64,000 bases of DNA from Allopontixanthobacter confluentis (GCF_009827615.1 NZ_WTYU01000001.1:207001-271000); one strand, 5' to 3'. Positions 43,338 to 53,192 are shown, counted from the stretch's first letter. Notes: generated by a model from the sequence alone, not told the origin. Numbers and translations are program-made.

Positions 43338-44972
43338 ATGCAGATCAAAGAAACCACCAACGACGGGCTGAAGCGCGCCTACCAGGTCACCCTTCCGGCG
43401 TCGGACATCGAGGCGCGAATCGACGCCGAGGTGAAGAAGATCGCCCCGCAGATCAAAATGCCGGGCTTCCGCCCAGGCAAGGTGCCTGCCAACCTCGTCA
43501 AGAAGATGCATGGCGAACAGCTCCATGCCCAGGTCGTGAATGACGTGATCCGCGAATCGGTTGATTCGCTGATGCAGGAAAAGAAACTGCGTCCTGCCAT
43601 GCAGCCCAAGATTGAACTGGCTGACGGCTACGAACAGGGCCAGGATGCCAAGCTGGATGTGTCGCTGGAAATTCTGCCTGACGTAACGGCGCCTGATCTG
43701 GCCGATCTGAAGCTGGAACGCCTGATGGTCCCTGTCAGCGATGCGCAGGTTGACGAAGCAATCCAGAACATTGCCGACCAGCAGAAGACCTACAAGGATG
43801 CGCCCAAAACGAAGAAAGCCGCTGACGGCGACCAGCTGATCATCGATTTCGTCGGCAGTGTGGACGGTGTCGAATTTGAAGGCGGCAAGGCCGAAGGCGC
43901 GCCGCTGGTCATTGGTTCGGGCCAGTTCATTCCCGGCTTTGAAGAACAGCTGACCGGTGTGAAGACGGGCGAAAAAAAGACCATCACGGTTACTTTCCCT
44001 GAAGATTATCCCGCTGAAAACCTCAAGGGCAAGGATGCGCAATTCGCCATCACGGTCCAGCAGGTCAAGGTCGAAGCCGAAACCAAGGCTGACGATGAAT
44101 TTGCAACGTCGCTGGGCCTTGAAAGCCTCGACAAGCTGAAGGAATTGCTGCGCGGCCAGCTGGAACAGGAAACAAATGGCCTGACCCGTACGCAGATGAA
44201 GCGGCAATTGCTGGACAAGCTGGCAGCGGGCCACGATTTCGCTGTGCCTGCTGGCATGGTGGATGCCGAATTCGACCAGATCTGGGCCCAGCTGGAACAG
44301 GAAGCGGCCAAGGATGAAAATCCTGAAAACGCCCTGAAGGAAATCGAAGCCGAGAAGGATGATTACCGCGACATCGCCGAGCGCCGCGTGCGCCTTGGTC
44401 TGCTGCTTTCGGAAATCGGCCAGAAAAACGGCATCGAAGTCACGCAGCAGGAAATGGCCATGCTGACACAGCAGGCTGCCCAGCAGTACCGGGCAGAAGA
44501 CCGCGAGCGGTTCCTGCAATTCGTCCAGAGTGAACCGATGGCTGCAGCCCAGCTTCGTGCGCCTTTGTATGAAGACAAGGTTGTCGATTTCCTGTTCGAC
44601 AAGGCTGAAGTTACCGAGCGTGAAGTGACACGCGAGGAACTGGAAGCAGCAATCGAAGCAGACGAAGCTGCCGAAGAAGCCAAGGCTTCGAAGAAAGCGC
44701 CTGCCAAGAAGGCTGCTGCCAAGAAGCCTGCCGCCAAGAAGGACGACGCCAAGAAAGCGGACGCCAAGAAAGCGGACGCCAAGAAGGACGACGCCAAGAA
44801 GGACGACGGCAAGAAGGACGACGCCAAGAAGGCTCCGGCCAAAAAGCCGGCTGCGAAGGCTGCTGCTGCTGACGAAGCTGCTCCGGCCAAGGAAGCTCAG
44901 GCCAAGGAAGCACCAGCTAAAAAGCCAGCGGCCAAAAAGCCAGCAGCCAAAAAGCCAGCTGCCAAGAAGTAA
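43338..44972 (+). CDS. tig: trigger factor with long Lys/Ala-rich C-terminal tail
   Basis: A 544-residue ribosome-bound chaperone and prolyl isomerase. The N-terminal ribosome-binding domain contains G-F-R-P-G-K-V-P (about 43-50). The FKBP-type domain follows (about 155-240, G-D-Q-L-I-I-D-F-V-G, F-I-P-G-F-E-E-Q-L), then the helical C-terminal chaperone domain to about 440. Beyond the usual end (about 430-450 residues) is a tail of about 95 residues made of K-K-A/P-A-A-K-K and K-K-D-D-A repeats, like histone H1-type tails. The tail is in frame and uses the same codon style, so it is genuine. A 20-bp terminator hairpin follows. In many bacteria tig lies next to clpP-clpX; here three leftward genes separate them. 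Confidence 0.96.
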   Translation: MQIKETTNDGLKRAYQVTLPASDIEARIDAEVKKIAPQIKMPGFRPGKVPANLVKKMHGEQLHAQVVNDVIRESVDSLMQEKKLRPAMQPKIELADGYEQGQDAKLDVSLEILPDVTAPDLADLKLERLMVPVSDAQVDEAIQNIADQQKTYKDAPKTKKAADGDQLIIDFVGSVDGVEFEGGKAEGAPLVIGSGQFIPGFEEQLTGVKTGEKKTITVTFPEDYPAENLKGKDAQFAITVQQVKVEAETKADDEFATSLGLESLDKLKELLRGQLEQETNGLTRTQMKRQLLDKLAAGHDFAVPAGMVDAEFDQIWAQLEQEAAKDENPENALKEIEAEKDDYRDIAERRVRLGLLLSEIGQKNGIEVTQQEMAMLTQQAAQQYRAEDRERFLQFVQSEPMAAAQLRAPLYEDKVVDFLFDKAEVTEREVTREELEAAIEADEAAEEAKASKKAPAKKAAAKKPAAKKDDAKKADAKKADAKKDDAKKDDGKKDDAKKAPAKKPAAKAAAADEAAPAKEAQAKEAPAKKPAAKKPAAKKPAAKK

Positions 44973-44995
44973 TCGGTTACGAGATAATCGGATTA

Positions 44996-45053
44996 AAGGC
45001 CCGCTGACAGCGCAAGGCCCGCTGACACGCGCATTGCGCTGTCAGCGGGCCTT
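44996..45053 (+). terminator. tig terminator with a duplicated upstream arm
   Basis: A perfect 20-bp inverted repeat (AAGGCCCGCTGACAGCGCAA at 44996-45015 and its complement at 45034-45053) is followed by TTCATTTTA. The loop itself carries a second copy of GGCCCGCTGACA (45016-45027), so two upstream arms could compete for one downstream arm. It also lies close to the end of the convergent antiporter gene. Confidence 0.85.
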
Positions 45054-45093
45054 TTCATTTTAACGGCGTGGTTTTCCGGCAGGTGCGCTTTTT

Positions 45094-46437
45094 CTAGAGG
45101 CGCGCGTCTTCGCTGCTCTTGCTCGGCTTACGCACCGGGGCCAGGCTGGCCATGTGCGGTTCCTCGCCCTCATGCACATGGGCATTGCGCCGTTCGGCCA
45201 GCCGCATGATCGGGGCTGCGGTTATCCCGTGCACCACAATCGATGCCAGAATGACGAAGCATACCGTTGACCACAACAGGTCCAACTGTTCGAATTCCCC
45301 GTGGTTCTGGCCATAGGCCAGATAATAGATCGAACCCATTCCCCGGATACCAAGGAACGCGACAGCCAATTTGCCGGTCCATGGCAATTTGCAATTGAGT
45401 TCCGCCAAAAGGCCGCTGAACGGGCGAATGACCAGGATCAGGAAAGCGGCAAAACCGGCTGCGGACCAGGTCAGCGAATCCAGCACGCCGCTGGCCAGCA
45501 TTCCGCCAAACCCCAGCAACATGGCCACCAGCACTATTTTCTCGATCTGGTCGATGAAATGATGGCTGATCTTGTGATAGCGGCTGGCATTTTCGCGCTG
45601 CCGTGCAGTTACCGCGCCTACAAACACGGCCAGGAAACCATAGCCATGGACCAGTTCAGCCGCGCCATAGGCCAGCAGCAGTGACCCCAGCACGACCAGC
45701 CCTTCGCTGGTGGAATATTTGCCATCATGCGCGGCAGCTTCTTCGGTGGTGCCATCGGTTTCCCGCTCGAACACATACCATGCAGCCAGCCGGCCCACGC
45801 AATAGCCCATCGCTGTGCCGGCAAAAATACGCCACACAAAGTCCAGCGCAAACCAGTGCAGGGTCCAGCCGCCCAGCGCGGTCATGCCAATAGCCGCAAT
45901 CGCCAGATGGGTGAAAGGAAATGCCAGCCCGTCATTCAGCCCGGCTTCCACGGTCAGGCTGAAGCGGATATCGTGGCGTTTGGCTTCACCAGGCGGCCCG
46001 ACCTGCACGCTGCGGGCCAACACCGGGTCAGTGGGGGCCAATGCCGCCCCCAGCAGCAGCGCCCCTGCCGGTGCCAGCCCCAGCATCCACCATCCCATGA
46101 ATGCGACACAGATGATGGTCAACGGCATGGCAATCAGCAACAAGGGCCAGATCTGCCGCCAGTTGCCCCAGGAAACGGGACGGTCAATCGCTATGCCAGC
46201 GCCCATAAGCGATGCGATGACGATAAATTCGGTCAGATATTCGAGGCCGATCGCGTCGAACCCGTCTTCTGCCGGGTTCAGATGGGGCAAGTCCAGCGGC
46301 AGGGAAAATACCCCGTACCCCACTGCGACATAGACAATCGGCAGGGACAGCCACCGGCGCGCAAGCCGTTCTTCAAGGCCAACGGCCAGCACAAGCCCCA
46401 GACCAAACAGGACGAACAGAATAATGCGTGGGTCCAT
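45094..46437 (-). CDS. CPA1-type cation:proton antiporter (NhaP-like)
   Basis: A 447-residue protein with about 12 membrane helices. Conserved ion-binding segments are A-L-A-P-T-D-P-V-L-A-R-S and the paired acidic motif V-E-A-G-L-N-D-G-L-A-F-P; these are typical of bacterial NhaP/CPA1 antiporters. The C-terminal tail is short, cytoplasmic and without a regulatory domain. It exchanges Na+ or K+ for protons across the inner membrane. It is encoded six bases after the amidase gene on the same strand, so the two may be co-transcribed. Confidence 0.92.
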   Translation of the reverse strand: MDPRIILFVLFGLGLVLAVGLEERLARRWLSLPIVYVAVGYGVFSLPLDLPHLNPAEDGFDAIGLEYLTEFIVIASLMGAGIAIDRPVSWGNWRQIWPLLLIAMPLTIICVAFMGWWMLGLAPAGALLLGAALAPTDPVLARSVQVGPPGEAKRHDIRFSLTVEAGLNDGLAFPFTHLAIAAIGMTALGGWTLHWFALDFVWRIFAGTAMGYCVGRLAAWYVFERETDGTTEEAAAHDGKYSTSEGLVVLGSLLLAYGAAELVHGYGFLAVFVGAVTARQRENASRYHKISHHFIDQIEKIVLVAMLLGFGGMLASGVLDSLTWSAAGFAAFLILVIRPFSGLLAELNCKLPWTGKLAVAFLGIRGMGSIYYLAYGQNHGEFEQLDLLWSTVCFVILASIVVHGITAAPIMRLAERRNAHVHEGEEPHMASLAPVRKPSKSSEDARL

Positions 46438-46443
46438 GCCCGC

Positions 46444-47988
46444 TTATTGCGCCATGATCGGTTCGCTGTCTGCGGCCGGCATGATGCCTGCTGCAGGTTT
46501 CCAGCGTTCGAATGATGGGGTGGCGAGCGGGGTTGTCCGCGCTTTTTCATAGGCTGCGCCTGCTTTGAGCACATCGTGATCGCGCCATTTGCCGCTCATG
46601 AAGGACAGACCCACTGGCAATCCTTCCACCGCGCCCATCGGCACGGTCAGATGCGGATAGCCCGAAATGGCGGCCATACTGCCAGCGCCAATGCCGCCGG
46701 TATAATGATCGCCATGTACCAGATCGCTGGTCCAGGCAGGGCCGGTCGTAGGGGCGACGAGGAACGCGATGTTGTTGGCTGCCAGCAAACGGTCGATGCC
46801 TTCCGGTCCTGCCAGGCGAAAGGCGTTTGCCCGCGCCGTTTCATAGGCGGCGCGGTCTGTCGTGCCATCTGCCTGTTCGAAAATGGACTGGCCGAACCAG
46901 CGCATTTCGAGGCCGGCGTGGGATTTGTTATAGGCGATGAGATCCGCCAGATTGCGCGGCATATCGGGGCCCGGCAGGCTGGCGAGATAGGTTTGCATAT
47001 CATCCCGCAATTCAAACAGCAGGGTGGTGAATTCGTCGCGGTACATGGCGCTGTCAGGCGTGAACTCCACATCGACCAGCACTGCGCCTGCCCGCCTCAG
47101 GTCAGCCAGCGCCGCATCGAACAGGCCGCGCACATCGGCGCGCGGGCCGATCTGGTTTTTGAGCACCCCGATGCGCACCCCTTGCAGCGATGCATCGGCC
47201 AGCCCTTGCGTGAAATCGCCCTTGTAAAGATCGGCATCAGCGGTTGCGCTGTCGGCAGGGTCGGTTCCTGCCAGCGCGGTCAGCAGCATGGCCGCATCAG
47301 CCACGCTGTTGGCCATCGGGCCTGCGGTATCCTGTGAATGGCTGATGGGGACCACATGGGTCCGGCTGACCATGCCCACCGTGGGTTTGAAGCCGACCAC
47401 CCCGTTGACGCTGGCGGGACAGGTGATCGACCCGTCAGTTTCCGTGCCGATTGCCGCCCAGGCAAAGCCGGCAGCCACCGCCGCGCCGCTGCCCGCAGAT
47501 GAACCGCAGGTGTTGCGATCTGTCGCATGGGGGTTTCTGGTCAACCCGCCCACCGCGCTCCACCCGCTGGTCGAATTTTCATCGCGGATATTGGCCCATT
47601 CGCTCAGATTGGTCTTGCCCAGCACCACGCCGCCAGACTTCCGCAAAGCGGCAATCATCGGCGCATCACGGCCGGTCATATTGTCCTTCAACGCCAGGCT
47701 GCCTGCGGTGGTGGGCCATTCTGCCGTTTCGATATTGTCCTTCACCAGCACGGTGCGCCCGCCAAGATAGGTGGTTTCCGCCACCTTCTGGGCCTGCTGG
47801 GCGGCAAGCGGGTCATAGATGATGACCGAATTGATCTGCGGGCCAGCATCATCCAGCTGACGGATGCGTTCGACATTATTGTCCGCTTCGCTTTGCGCGT
47901 CAAAGGGCGGTGGTGTCGCAGCAACCGCTACAGCGCCGACGAGGGGGGACATGACGGGCAGGGCGAGCGACAGGATAATCCGTTTCAT
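46444..47988 (-). CDS. exported amidase-signature enzyme
   Basis: 514 residues with a signal peptide (cleavage near A-V-A-A), then the amidase signature fold. The catalytic triad is visible: Lys in V-L-V-K-D-N-I, the cis-Ser in C-G-S-S-A-G-S-G and the nucleophile Ser in G-T-E-T-D-G-S-I-T-C-P-A-S. Export suggests action on periplasmic or external amides; it is not GatA, which is cytoplasmic. The ATG at 47988 has GAGGG just upstream. It is followed by the antiporter after six bases and lies 32 bases after the end of the TonB-dependent receptor gene. Confidence 0.93.
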   Translation of the reverse strand: MKRIILSLALPVMSPLVGAVAVAATPPPFDAQSEADNNVERIRQLDDAGPQINSVIIYDPLAAQQAQKVAETTYLGGRTVLVKDNIETAEWPTTAGSLALKDNMTGRDAPMIAALRKSGGVVLGKTNLSEWANIRDENSTSGWSAVGGLTRNPHATDRNTCGSSAGSGAAVAAGFAWAAIGTETDGSITCPASVNGVVGFKPTVGMVSRTHVVPISHSQDTAGPMANSVADAAMLLTALAGTDPADSATADADLYKGDFTQGLADASLQGVRIGVLKNQIGPRADVRGLFDAALADLRRAGAVLVDVEFTPDSAMYRDEFTTLLFELRDDMQTYLASLPGPDMPRNLADLIAYNKSHAGLEMRWFGQSIFEQADGTTDRAAYETARANAFRLAGPEGIDRLLAANNIAFLVAPTTGPAWTSDLVHGDHYTGGIGAGSMAAISGYPHLTVPMGAVEGLPVGLSFMSGKWRDHDVLKAGAAYEKARTTPLATPSFERWKPAAGIMPAADSEPIMAQ

Positions 47989-48029
47989 GACCCTCACTGT
48001 GCCACCAATATCAGGCTTGGCAAGCTGGC

Positions 48030-50306
48030 TTAGAAATTGCCCGAGACATTGATGTTGAAAGTCGGCCCGATCCGCAGGTTGCGGCGTTCGGCAAACAGCA
48101 CGGACGAAGTGTTTCGTGGGCCCGCAAAAACGGTGCGGTCATATTGGCTGCGGCCACCCAGAAGATTGCCAATACGGCCCGTCACCGTCAGCCCGGCAAC
48201 ATCCTTGTGTTCTGCAAATATGCTGAGGAAACTTGGCCCGTCTGTTTCGCGGCTGATTTCGGAAATGCGGAACACCGGCGTTTGGCGGCCATATTCCAGC
48301 GACGAGCCATATGCCCATTGCGAACCGGGCACATCGTGGCGGAATTTCAAATCCAGTCCGCGGTCACGGCGGCCGGGGAAGGCGCGGGTCTCACCCGTCA
48401 GCGGATCGCGCAGGGAACTCTCGTTAATTTCAGCGCGCACTTCCAGCCGCGCGCCGGCAACGCCCAGCGGATCAAGATTGAACGTGGAATTCCATTCCAC
48501 CATCAGCCGCCGTGCGCTGGCGATATTTCCCCTGGCTTCCCCGCCGCCGAGCAAAGGCACCAGATCGATGAAATCCTCGATCCAGCGCTGTTCTGCGCTC
48601 AGGGTGGATGATCCCCAAATCCCGAAGCTCTTGTTGATTTCGAGGCTGGAAATCCACGCTTGGGAAGGGACCAGCTCATTATTGGCGCCATTGGCGTTGC
48701 CATCATCCAGAAAGACGCGGGCGAGAAAATCTCCGAATGAAAGCTGGCCGACCTCGCGGCGCATTGCCAGCGTAACATCCAGCCCCGCTTCGGGTTTCCA
48801 TGCCAGCGACAAAGACCCCTTGGGCCGCTGGAACGTGCGGGCATTGGCGGCAGACCCTGTCTGGCTGATTTTCGAATATTCCGCGCCCAATGTGGTTTGC
48901 AGCGCCAGTTTTGAGGTCAGCACCCTGCTGAAACTGATCGTGCTTTCATACCGGTCTTCCGACACTCCGCCGGAGCCTGCGGGAAAGGGTATTTCCTGAA
49001 ATACTCCGGCGCTATCGAGCCGGTAGAGAAGCGCTGTATTGTCCAGCCGGTTGAACGCAGCTTCGGCCGAAACCTGCCAGTCACCGCCCCACATCGCCCA
49101 GCCATATTCGGCTCTGACAATGCGTTCGCCCTCGTCGCCGATCTGGTCGAACCGGTCGCCAGAGCTGGCTATGGCCCCTTGATCGAGAAAATCGCGTACG
49201 ACGCTCTCGGTGTAATCATTGCGGTCAAAACTCTCGAGCGCGATCAGCTTCAGTGTGCCTGCACCAAGCGGAAACTCCAGATCGCCGCCAATTTCATATT
49301 CATAGCCGCGGCTGCGCCGCCGGACGGTGTTGTTCTGCACTGCAATGTCAGACAGGAAGATCAGTTCTTCGGCATTGCGGCGGAAATTGGGGCGGGTGTA
49401 GGATGCGTTGATCCGCGCAGTAACATTGCGGGCCAGATCATATTTCAGATTGGTGCTGAGTTTGGGATTATCGAACCGGCCATCTATCTGCCTGTCCTGC
49501 CGTTCAAGCAGAATGCCATTGCGGTCAGTGATGAAGGACGGGCCATCCGCGCCGAACCGGCTGTTTTCATTGGCCAGCGCAAAGGTGTAATCCAGCTGGC
49601 CGATGCCGCCAGACACCGACGCTTCGCCGCCGTAAAATTGCGGCTTTGCATTATAGGGACGGTATCCGCCGCGCCAGGTGAACTGGCCCGACAGGCCGCC
49701 GCGCTGCACCACGATATTGGCAACCTGTCCTGACAGGCCAGGAATTTCCAGCGTGGTCCCGTCGACAATCTCGATGCGCACGACATTGGCCGCAGTAATG
49801 CGGGAAAGCTGGTCGCGCGTGGAATCCGATTTGCTGGATAGGCGCGAACCGTTGATCAGCACGTTTTCATTGGCCTGCCCAAGCCCGCGCGCGCCATTGC
49901 CGCCGCCGCCCTGAATGGTAAAACCTGGCACATTGTCCAGCATATCCAGCGCGTTACGCGGTGCGTAGCGCGCAAAATCTGCGATGGTGTAAACCTGCCC
50001 CCGACCGGCTGCATCACCAGCGGCTGCCGTGCTGGTGGTGGCCATTTCGCCCACGACAGGCACGGCATTACTGTTGGCATCAGGTTGGGGTGTGCCCGTT
50101 ACCGGACCGGCCACAGGCTCTGCCCCTACTGGCGCGGTGACTGGCACAGTGACTGGCGCAGTGGCTGGCGCGGTGGCTATCCCGCCTGGCATCTCCGCTT
50201 CATTCGCGCAGGCGGCCGCGCTCCACATCAGCGCGCAACCAATCAGGACCGGGCCATAGGCGGCAGACGGCGCAATGGGGCGCAAATTGAGGCGGTTATG
50301 CGGCAA
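48030..50306 (-). CDS. TonB-dependent outer-membrane receptor
   Basis: 758 residues. After a signal region (to about residue 35) comes a low-complexity P-V-T-V-P-V-T-A-P-V stretch. A TonB plug domain follows (about 108-210, F-A-R-Y-A-P-R-N-A-L-D-M-L-D-N-V-P-G-F, then N-V-L-I-N-G-S-R-L-S and I-E-I-V-D-G-T-T-L-E-I-P-G-L). A large beta-barrel runs to the terminal S-G-N-F, with Phe last as expected for BAM recognition. The plug form L-I-N-G-x-R-x-S-x-K is common in sphingomonad receptors of unknown substrate. No Fur-like site was recognised. It is divergent from clpP, with 293 gene-free bases between. Confidence 0.93.
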   Translation of the reverse strand: MPHNRLNLRPIAPSAAYGPVLIGCALMWSAAACANEAEMPGGIATAPATAPVTVPVTAPVGAEPVAGPVTGTPQPDANSNAVPVVGEMATTSTAAAGDAAGRGQVYTIADFARYAPRNALDMLDNVPGFTIQGGGGNGARGLGQANENVLINGSRLSSKSDSTRDQLSRITAANVVRIEIVDGTTLEIPGLSGQVANIVVQRGGLSGQFTWRGGYRPYNAKPQFYGGEASVSGGIGQLDYTFALANENSRFGADGPSFITDRNGILLERQDRQIDGRFDNPKLSTNLKYDLARNVTARINASYTRPNFRRNAEELIFLSDIAVQNNTVRRRSRGYEYEIGGDLEFPLGAGTLKLIALESFDRNDYTESVVRDFLDQGAIASSGDRFDQIGDEGERIVRAEYGWAMWGGDWQVSAEAAFNRLDNTALLYRLDSAGVFQEIPFPAGSGGVSEDRYESTISFSRVLTSKLALQTTLGAEYSKISQTGSAANARTFQRPKGSLSLAWKPEAGLDVTLAMRREVGQLSFGDFLARVFLDDGNANGANNELVPSQAWISSLEINKSFGIWGSSTLSAEQRWIEDFIDLVPLLGGGEARGNIASARRLMVEWNSTFNLDPLGVAGARLEVRAEINESSLRDPLTGETRAFPGRRDRGLDLKFRHDVPGSQWAYGSSLEYGRQTPVFRISEISRETDGPSFLSIFAEHKDVAGLTVTGRIGNLLGGRSQYDRTVFAGPRNTSSVLFAERRNLRIGPTFNINVSGNF

Positions 50307-50599
50307 GGTGGGGGTTCCTGTTTCAGGCGCAATGCCGTCTTCCAGCTGGATGCGTCAACCGGCTTCGACCGGTGGCAGACCGAGTTCGACGAACTGCATC
50401 GGCAACGCAAACGCACGATGGTGCGTCCGGTTCTGACGCCGCATAAACATGGCCAGCTGTATCAATTGGCTGACCTTTTCCACCTACTTGGGTTAACGCA
50501 CTTGAACATCGTGCAACAGATGGCGACATAGGCGACCGAAGAATTCGTGTCGTTTGACCGACACCATACCCACCCGCATCCGAGACGAGAGGCAATTTC

Positions 50600-51304
50600 A
50601 TGATCGACCTGTTTGGCAAATCTGGCGAAACCTACGGAACCCAGGGCCAGTTTACCCAAGACCCGATGACAGGCGCACTTGTGCCGATGGTGGTGGAACA
50701 GACCAGCCGCGGCGAACGCAGCTTCGACATTTTCAGCCGCCTGCTGCGTGAACGCATCGTTTTCGTCACCGGACAGGTGGAAGACGGCATGGCCTCGCTG
50801 ATCACAGCGCAGCTGCTGTTTCTTGAAAGCGAAAACCCGTCGAAGCCGATTTCGATGTATATCAACTCGCCCGGCGGCGTGGTGACTGCCGGCATGGCAA
50901 TCCACGACACCATGCAATATATCAAACCGCGCGTTTCCACTGTCTGCATGGGGCAGGCTGCGTCCATGGGCAGTTTCCTTCTGGCTGCCGGCGAGCCCGG
51001 TATGCGGGTGGCATTGCCCAATGCGCGCATCATGGTCCACCAGCCTTCGGGCGGCGCACGCGGCATGGCTTCGGATATCGAAATCCAGGCGCGTGAAATA
51101 CTCCGCATCAAGGCGCGGATGAATGCGCTTTATGTCAAATATACCGGCCGCACGCTGGAAGAGATCGAAAAAGCGATGGACCGCGACACTTTCCTCGAAG
51201 CCGACGAAGCCATGAAATTCGGGCTTGTCGACAAGGTTTTCGAAACCCGTCCGGAAAATGAAGAATCCGACGACGAGAAAGGCACTGGCGGCGCGCCGGA
51301 ATAA
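50600..51304 (+). CDS. clpP: ATP-dependent Clp protease proteolytic subunit
   Basis: 234 residues. The catalytic triad is Ser122 (G-Q-A-A-S-M-G), His147 (M-V-H-Q-P-S-G-G) and Asp196 (M-D-R-D-T-F), with the same spacing as in E. coli Clp[11 protein letters not shown] is the oxyanion strand. The N-terminal stretch of about 25 residues is probably a processed propeptide, and the C-terminal acidic tail is slightly long. It forms the proteolytic tetradecamer used with ClpX, encoded 242 bases downstream. A hairpin at 51316-51339 separates the two genes. Confidence 0.97.
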   Translation: MIDLFGKSGETYGTQGQFTQDPMTGALVPMVVEQTSRGERSFDIFSRLLRERIVFVTGQVEDGMASLITAQLLFLESENPSKPISMYINSPGGVVTAGMAIHDTMQYIKPRVSTVCMGQAASMGSFLLAAGEPGMRVALPNARIMVHQPSGGARGMASDIEIQAREILRIKARMNALYVKYTGRTLEEIEKAMDRDTFLEADEAMKFGLVDKVFETRPENEESDDEKGTGGAPE

Positions 51305-51315
51305 GACAGACACTG

Positions 51316-51339
51316 ATCCGGGGCGATAATGCCCCGGAT
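51316..51339 (+). terminator. hairpin between clpP and clpX
   Basis: Perfect 9-bp arms, ATCCGGGGC / GCCCCGGAT, with loop GATAAT. No T run follows, so it may be an mRNA-stabilising or attenuating hairpin more than an intrinsic terminator. Confidence 0.5.
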
Positions 51340-51546
51340 AGTGCTGCCCCGCACGCTACGGCATGGCGCTTCTGACAGGGCTAAAGCGGCCGGGGCGCGC
51401 CAAGTGTAGTATTTTGGCAACCTTGCCGCTTCAGCTTGCCGTAAGGCGCGGCGTGGTAGCCCTAGATGTTGATTATCGACCATCCGGCTATAGAGTCGGC
51501 CAATCCCCGTTTTGGTGTTACAAGGCGGGATTCGGGAACACGGGAT

Positions 51547-52812
51547 ATGACCAAATTGAGCGGTACTGACTCCAAGAGCACACTTTACTGCAGCTTCTGC
51601 GGCAAATCGCAGCATGAAGTTCGCAAACTGATCGCCGGGCCCACCGTATTCATCTGTGATGAATGCGTGGAACTGTGCAACGATATCATTCGTGAAGAAA
51701 CCAAGGCGGGCATTGCTGGCCGCAAGGAAGGCGATGTTCCCACGCCGCTAGATATCTTCACCACCTTGAATGATTATGTGATCGGCCAGGACCGCGCCAA
51801 GCGCGTGCTGTCTGTCGCTGTACACAATCATTACAAGCGGCTGAAGCATGGCGGCAAGGCTGGCGATGTGGAACTGGCCAAATCAAACATCCTGCTGGTT
51901 GGCCCGACCGGCTGCGGCAAGACGCTGCTGGCCCAGACGCTGGCACGCACCTTCGATGTGCCGTTCACCATGGCCGATGCCACCACGCTGACCGAAGCAG
52001 GCTATGTCGGGGAAGATGTCGAAAACATCATCCTCAAGCTGTTGCAGGCGAGCGATTACAACGTCGACAAGGCGCAGCACGGCATCGTCTATATCGACGA
52101 AATCGACAAGATTACCCGCAAGTCGGAAAATCCGTCCATCACCCGTGATGTGTCGGGCGAGGGCGTGCAGCAGGCTCTGCTGAAGCTGATGGAAGGCACC
52201 ACGGCGTCTGTTCCGCCGCAGGGCGGGCGCAAGCATCCGCAGCAGGAATTCCTGCAAGTGGACACGACCAACATCCTGTTCATCTGCGGCGGCGCGTTTG
52301 CCGGGCTGGACAAGATTATTGCCGACCGTTTGCAGAAACGCTCGATCGGGTTTGGCGCGCATGTTGCCGACCCGGACAAGCGCCGCGTGGGCGAATTGCT
52401 GGAAAAGGCAGAGCCGGAAGATTTGCTGAAATTCGGTCTGATTCCGGAATTCGTCGGGCGTCTGCCAGTGATTGCCACTTTGCGTGATCTGGATGTGGAA
52501 GCACTGGTGCAGATCCTCAGCGAACCCAAGAACGCCTTGGTGAAACAATATGCCAAGCTGTTCGAACTGGAAGATGTCGATCTGACATTTACCCAGGATG
52601 CGCTGGAAACCATCGCCGAAAAGGCCATTCTGCGGAAAACCGGCGCGCGCGGGCTTCGTTCGATTGTCGAAGGGCTTTTGCTCGATACAATGTTCGATCT
52701 TCCCGATATGGAAGGCGTCAGCGAAATCGTAATCGACAAGGACGTGGTGGAGGGCCGGAAAGACCCTGTCCGCGTTGTCGATGGCAAGAAAAAGAAGGAA
52801 GAGGCAGCGTAA
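51547..52812 (+). CDS. clpX: Clp protease ATP-binding subunit ClpX
   Basis: A 421-residue AAA+ unfoldase. The N-terminal zinc-binding domain has C-S-F-C-G-K and C-D-E-C (four cysteines). It is followed by Walker A G-P-T-G-C-G-K-T, Walker [10 protein letters not shown], the pore loop G-Y-V-G-E-D, the I-G-F-G-A loop that docks to ClpP, and the sensor-2 arginine in [13 protein letters not shown] precedes the ATG at 51547; the frame is open to 51466 but that part is not ClpX-like. It delivers substrates to ClpP. A small gene begins two bases after its stop. Confidence 0.97.
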   Translation: MTKLSGTDSKSTLYCSFCGKSQHEVRKLIAGPTVFICDECVELCNDIIREETKAGIAGRKEGDVPTPLDIFTTLNDYVIGQDRAKRVLSVAVHNHYKRLKHGGKAGDVELAKSNILLVGPTGCGKTLLAQTLARTFDVPFTMADATTLTEAGYVGEDVENIILKLLQASDYNVDKAQHGIVYIDEIDKITRKSENPSITRDVSGEGVQQALLKLMEGTTASVPPQGGRKHPQQEFLQVDTTNILFICGGAFAGLDKIIADRLQKRSIGFGAHVADPDKRRVGELLEKAEPEDLLKFGLIPEFVGRLPVIATLRDLDVEALVQILSEPKNALVKQYAKLFELEDVDLTFTQDALETIAEKAILRKTGARGLRSIVEGLLLDTMFDLPDMEGVSEIVIDKDVVEGRKDPVRVVDGKKKKEEAA

Positions 52813-52813
52813 T

Positions 52814-53059
52814 TTGCCGCCCTTCCAGCTTTCCAGGGTCGCGCGGGTAGAATTCTACCGGCGCGACCCAAGCATTGCAGACCAGATCTGCTGCGACATT
52901 TTTCTCCCCACCGAAACCATCTTTGCGCATGACGACATGCCGCATTGGGATGAACTCATCCGCAAGCTGGAATTTCTCGGCGGGTTTGATGTGGAATGGT
53001 TCAGCCAGCTATCGAAGCCGGCAGACGGCGCAAGCCGCTACATCGCGTTTGAAAGATAA
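52814..53059 (+). CDS. small conserved-looking protein downstream of clpX
   Basis: 81 residues from TTG 52814, with GAAGAGG about nine bases upstream inside the clpX end. An in-frame ATG at 52781 would overlap clpX. The sequence has the look of a compact alpha/beta fold ([31 protein letters not shown], then R-Y-I-A-F-E-R). I do not recognise a named family. Its tight spacing to clpX suggests co-transcription, but a functional link is unproven. Confidence 0.6.
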   Translation: MPPFQLSRVARVEFYRRDPSIADQICCDIFLPTETIFAHDDMPHWDELIRKLEFLGGFDVEWFSQLSKPADGASRYIAFER

Positions 53060-53100
53060 CCGGCGCTCGATAGACGATCACCGTCATGGCTCGCCCATAA

Positions 53101-53140
53101 AATAAAACCCCGCCCGGCCCATAATTGGCACCGGACGGGG
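53101..53140 (-). terminator. terminator of the fasciclin gene series
   Basis: Read on the minus strand, CCCCGTCCGG / CCGGGCGGGG (one mismatch, 13-base loop; 53108-53140) is followed by TTTTATT. It lies 53 bases after the fasciclin stop and also faces the small gene downstream of clpX. Confidence 0.75.
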
Positions 53141-53192
53141 CTTGCCTGAACGTCGCAGAAGGGGAAACGCTGCGCCCAGGCCATGCAGTTGA

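Noticed and set aside
43116-44519. 467-codon open frame opposite trigger factor
   Set aside because: Antisense to tig and crossing tRNA-Leu; it mirrors tig codon bias and has no recognisable domain.
45727-46515. 262-codon open frame opposite the antiporter
   Set aside because: Antisense to a clear membrane transporter; Gln/His/Arg-rich composition is the usual shadow pattern.
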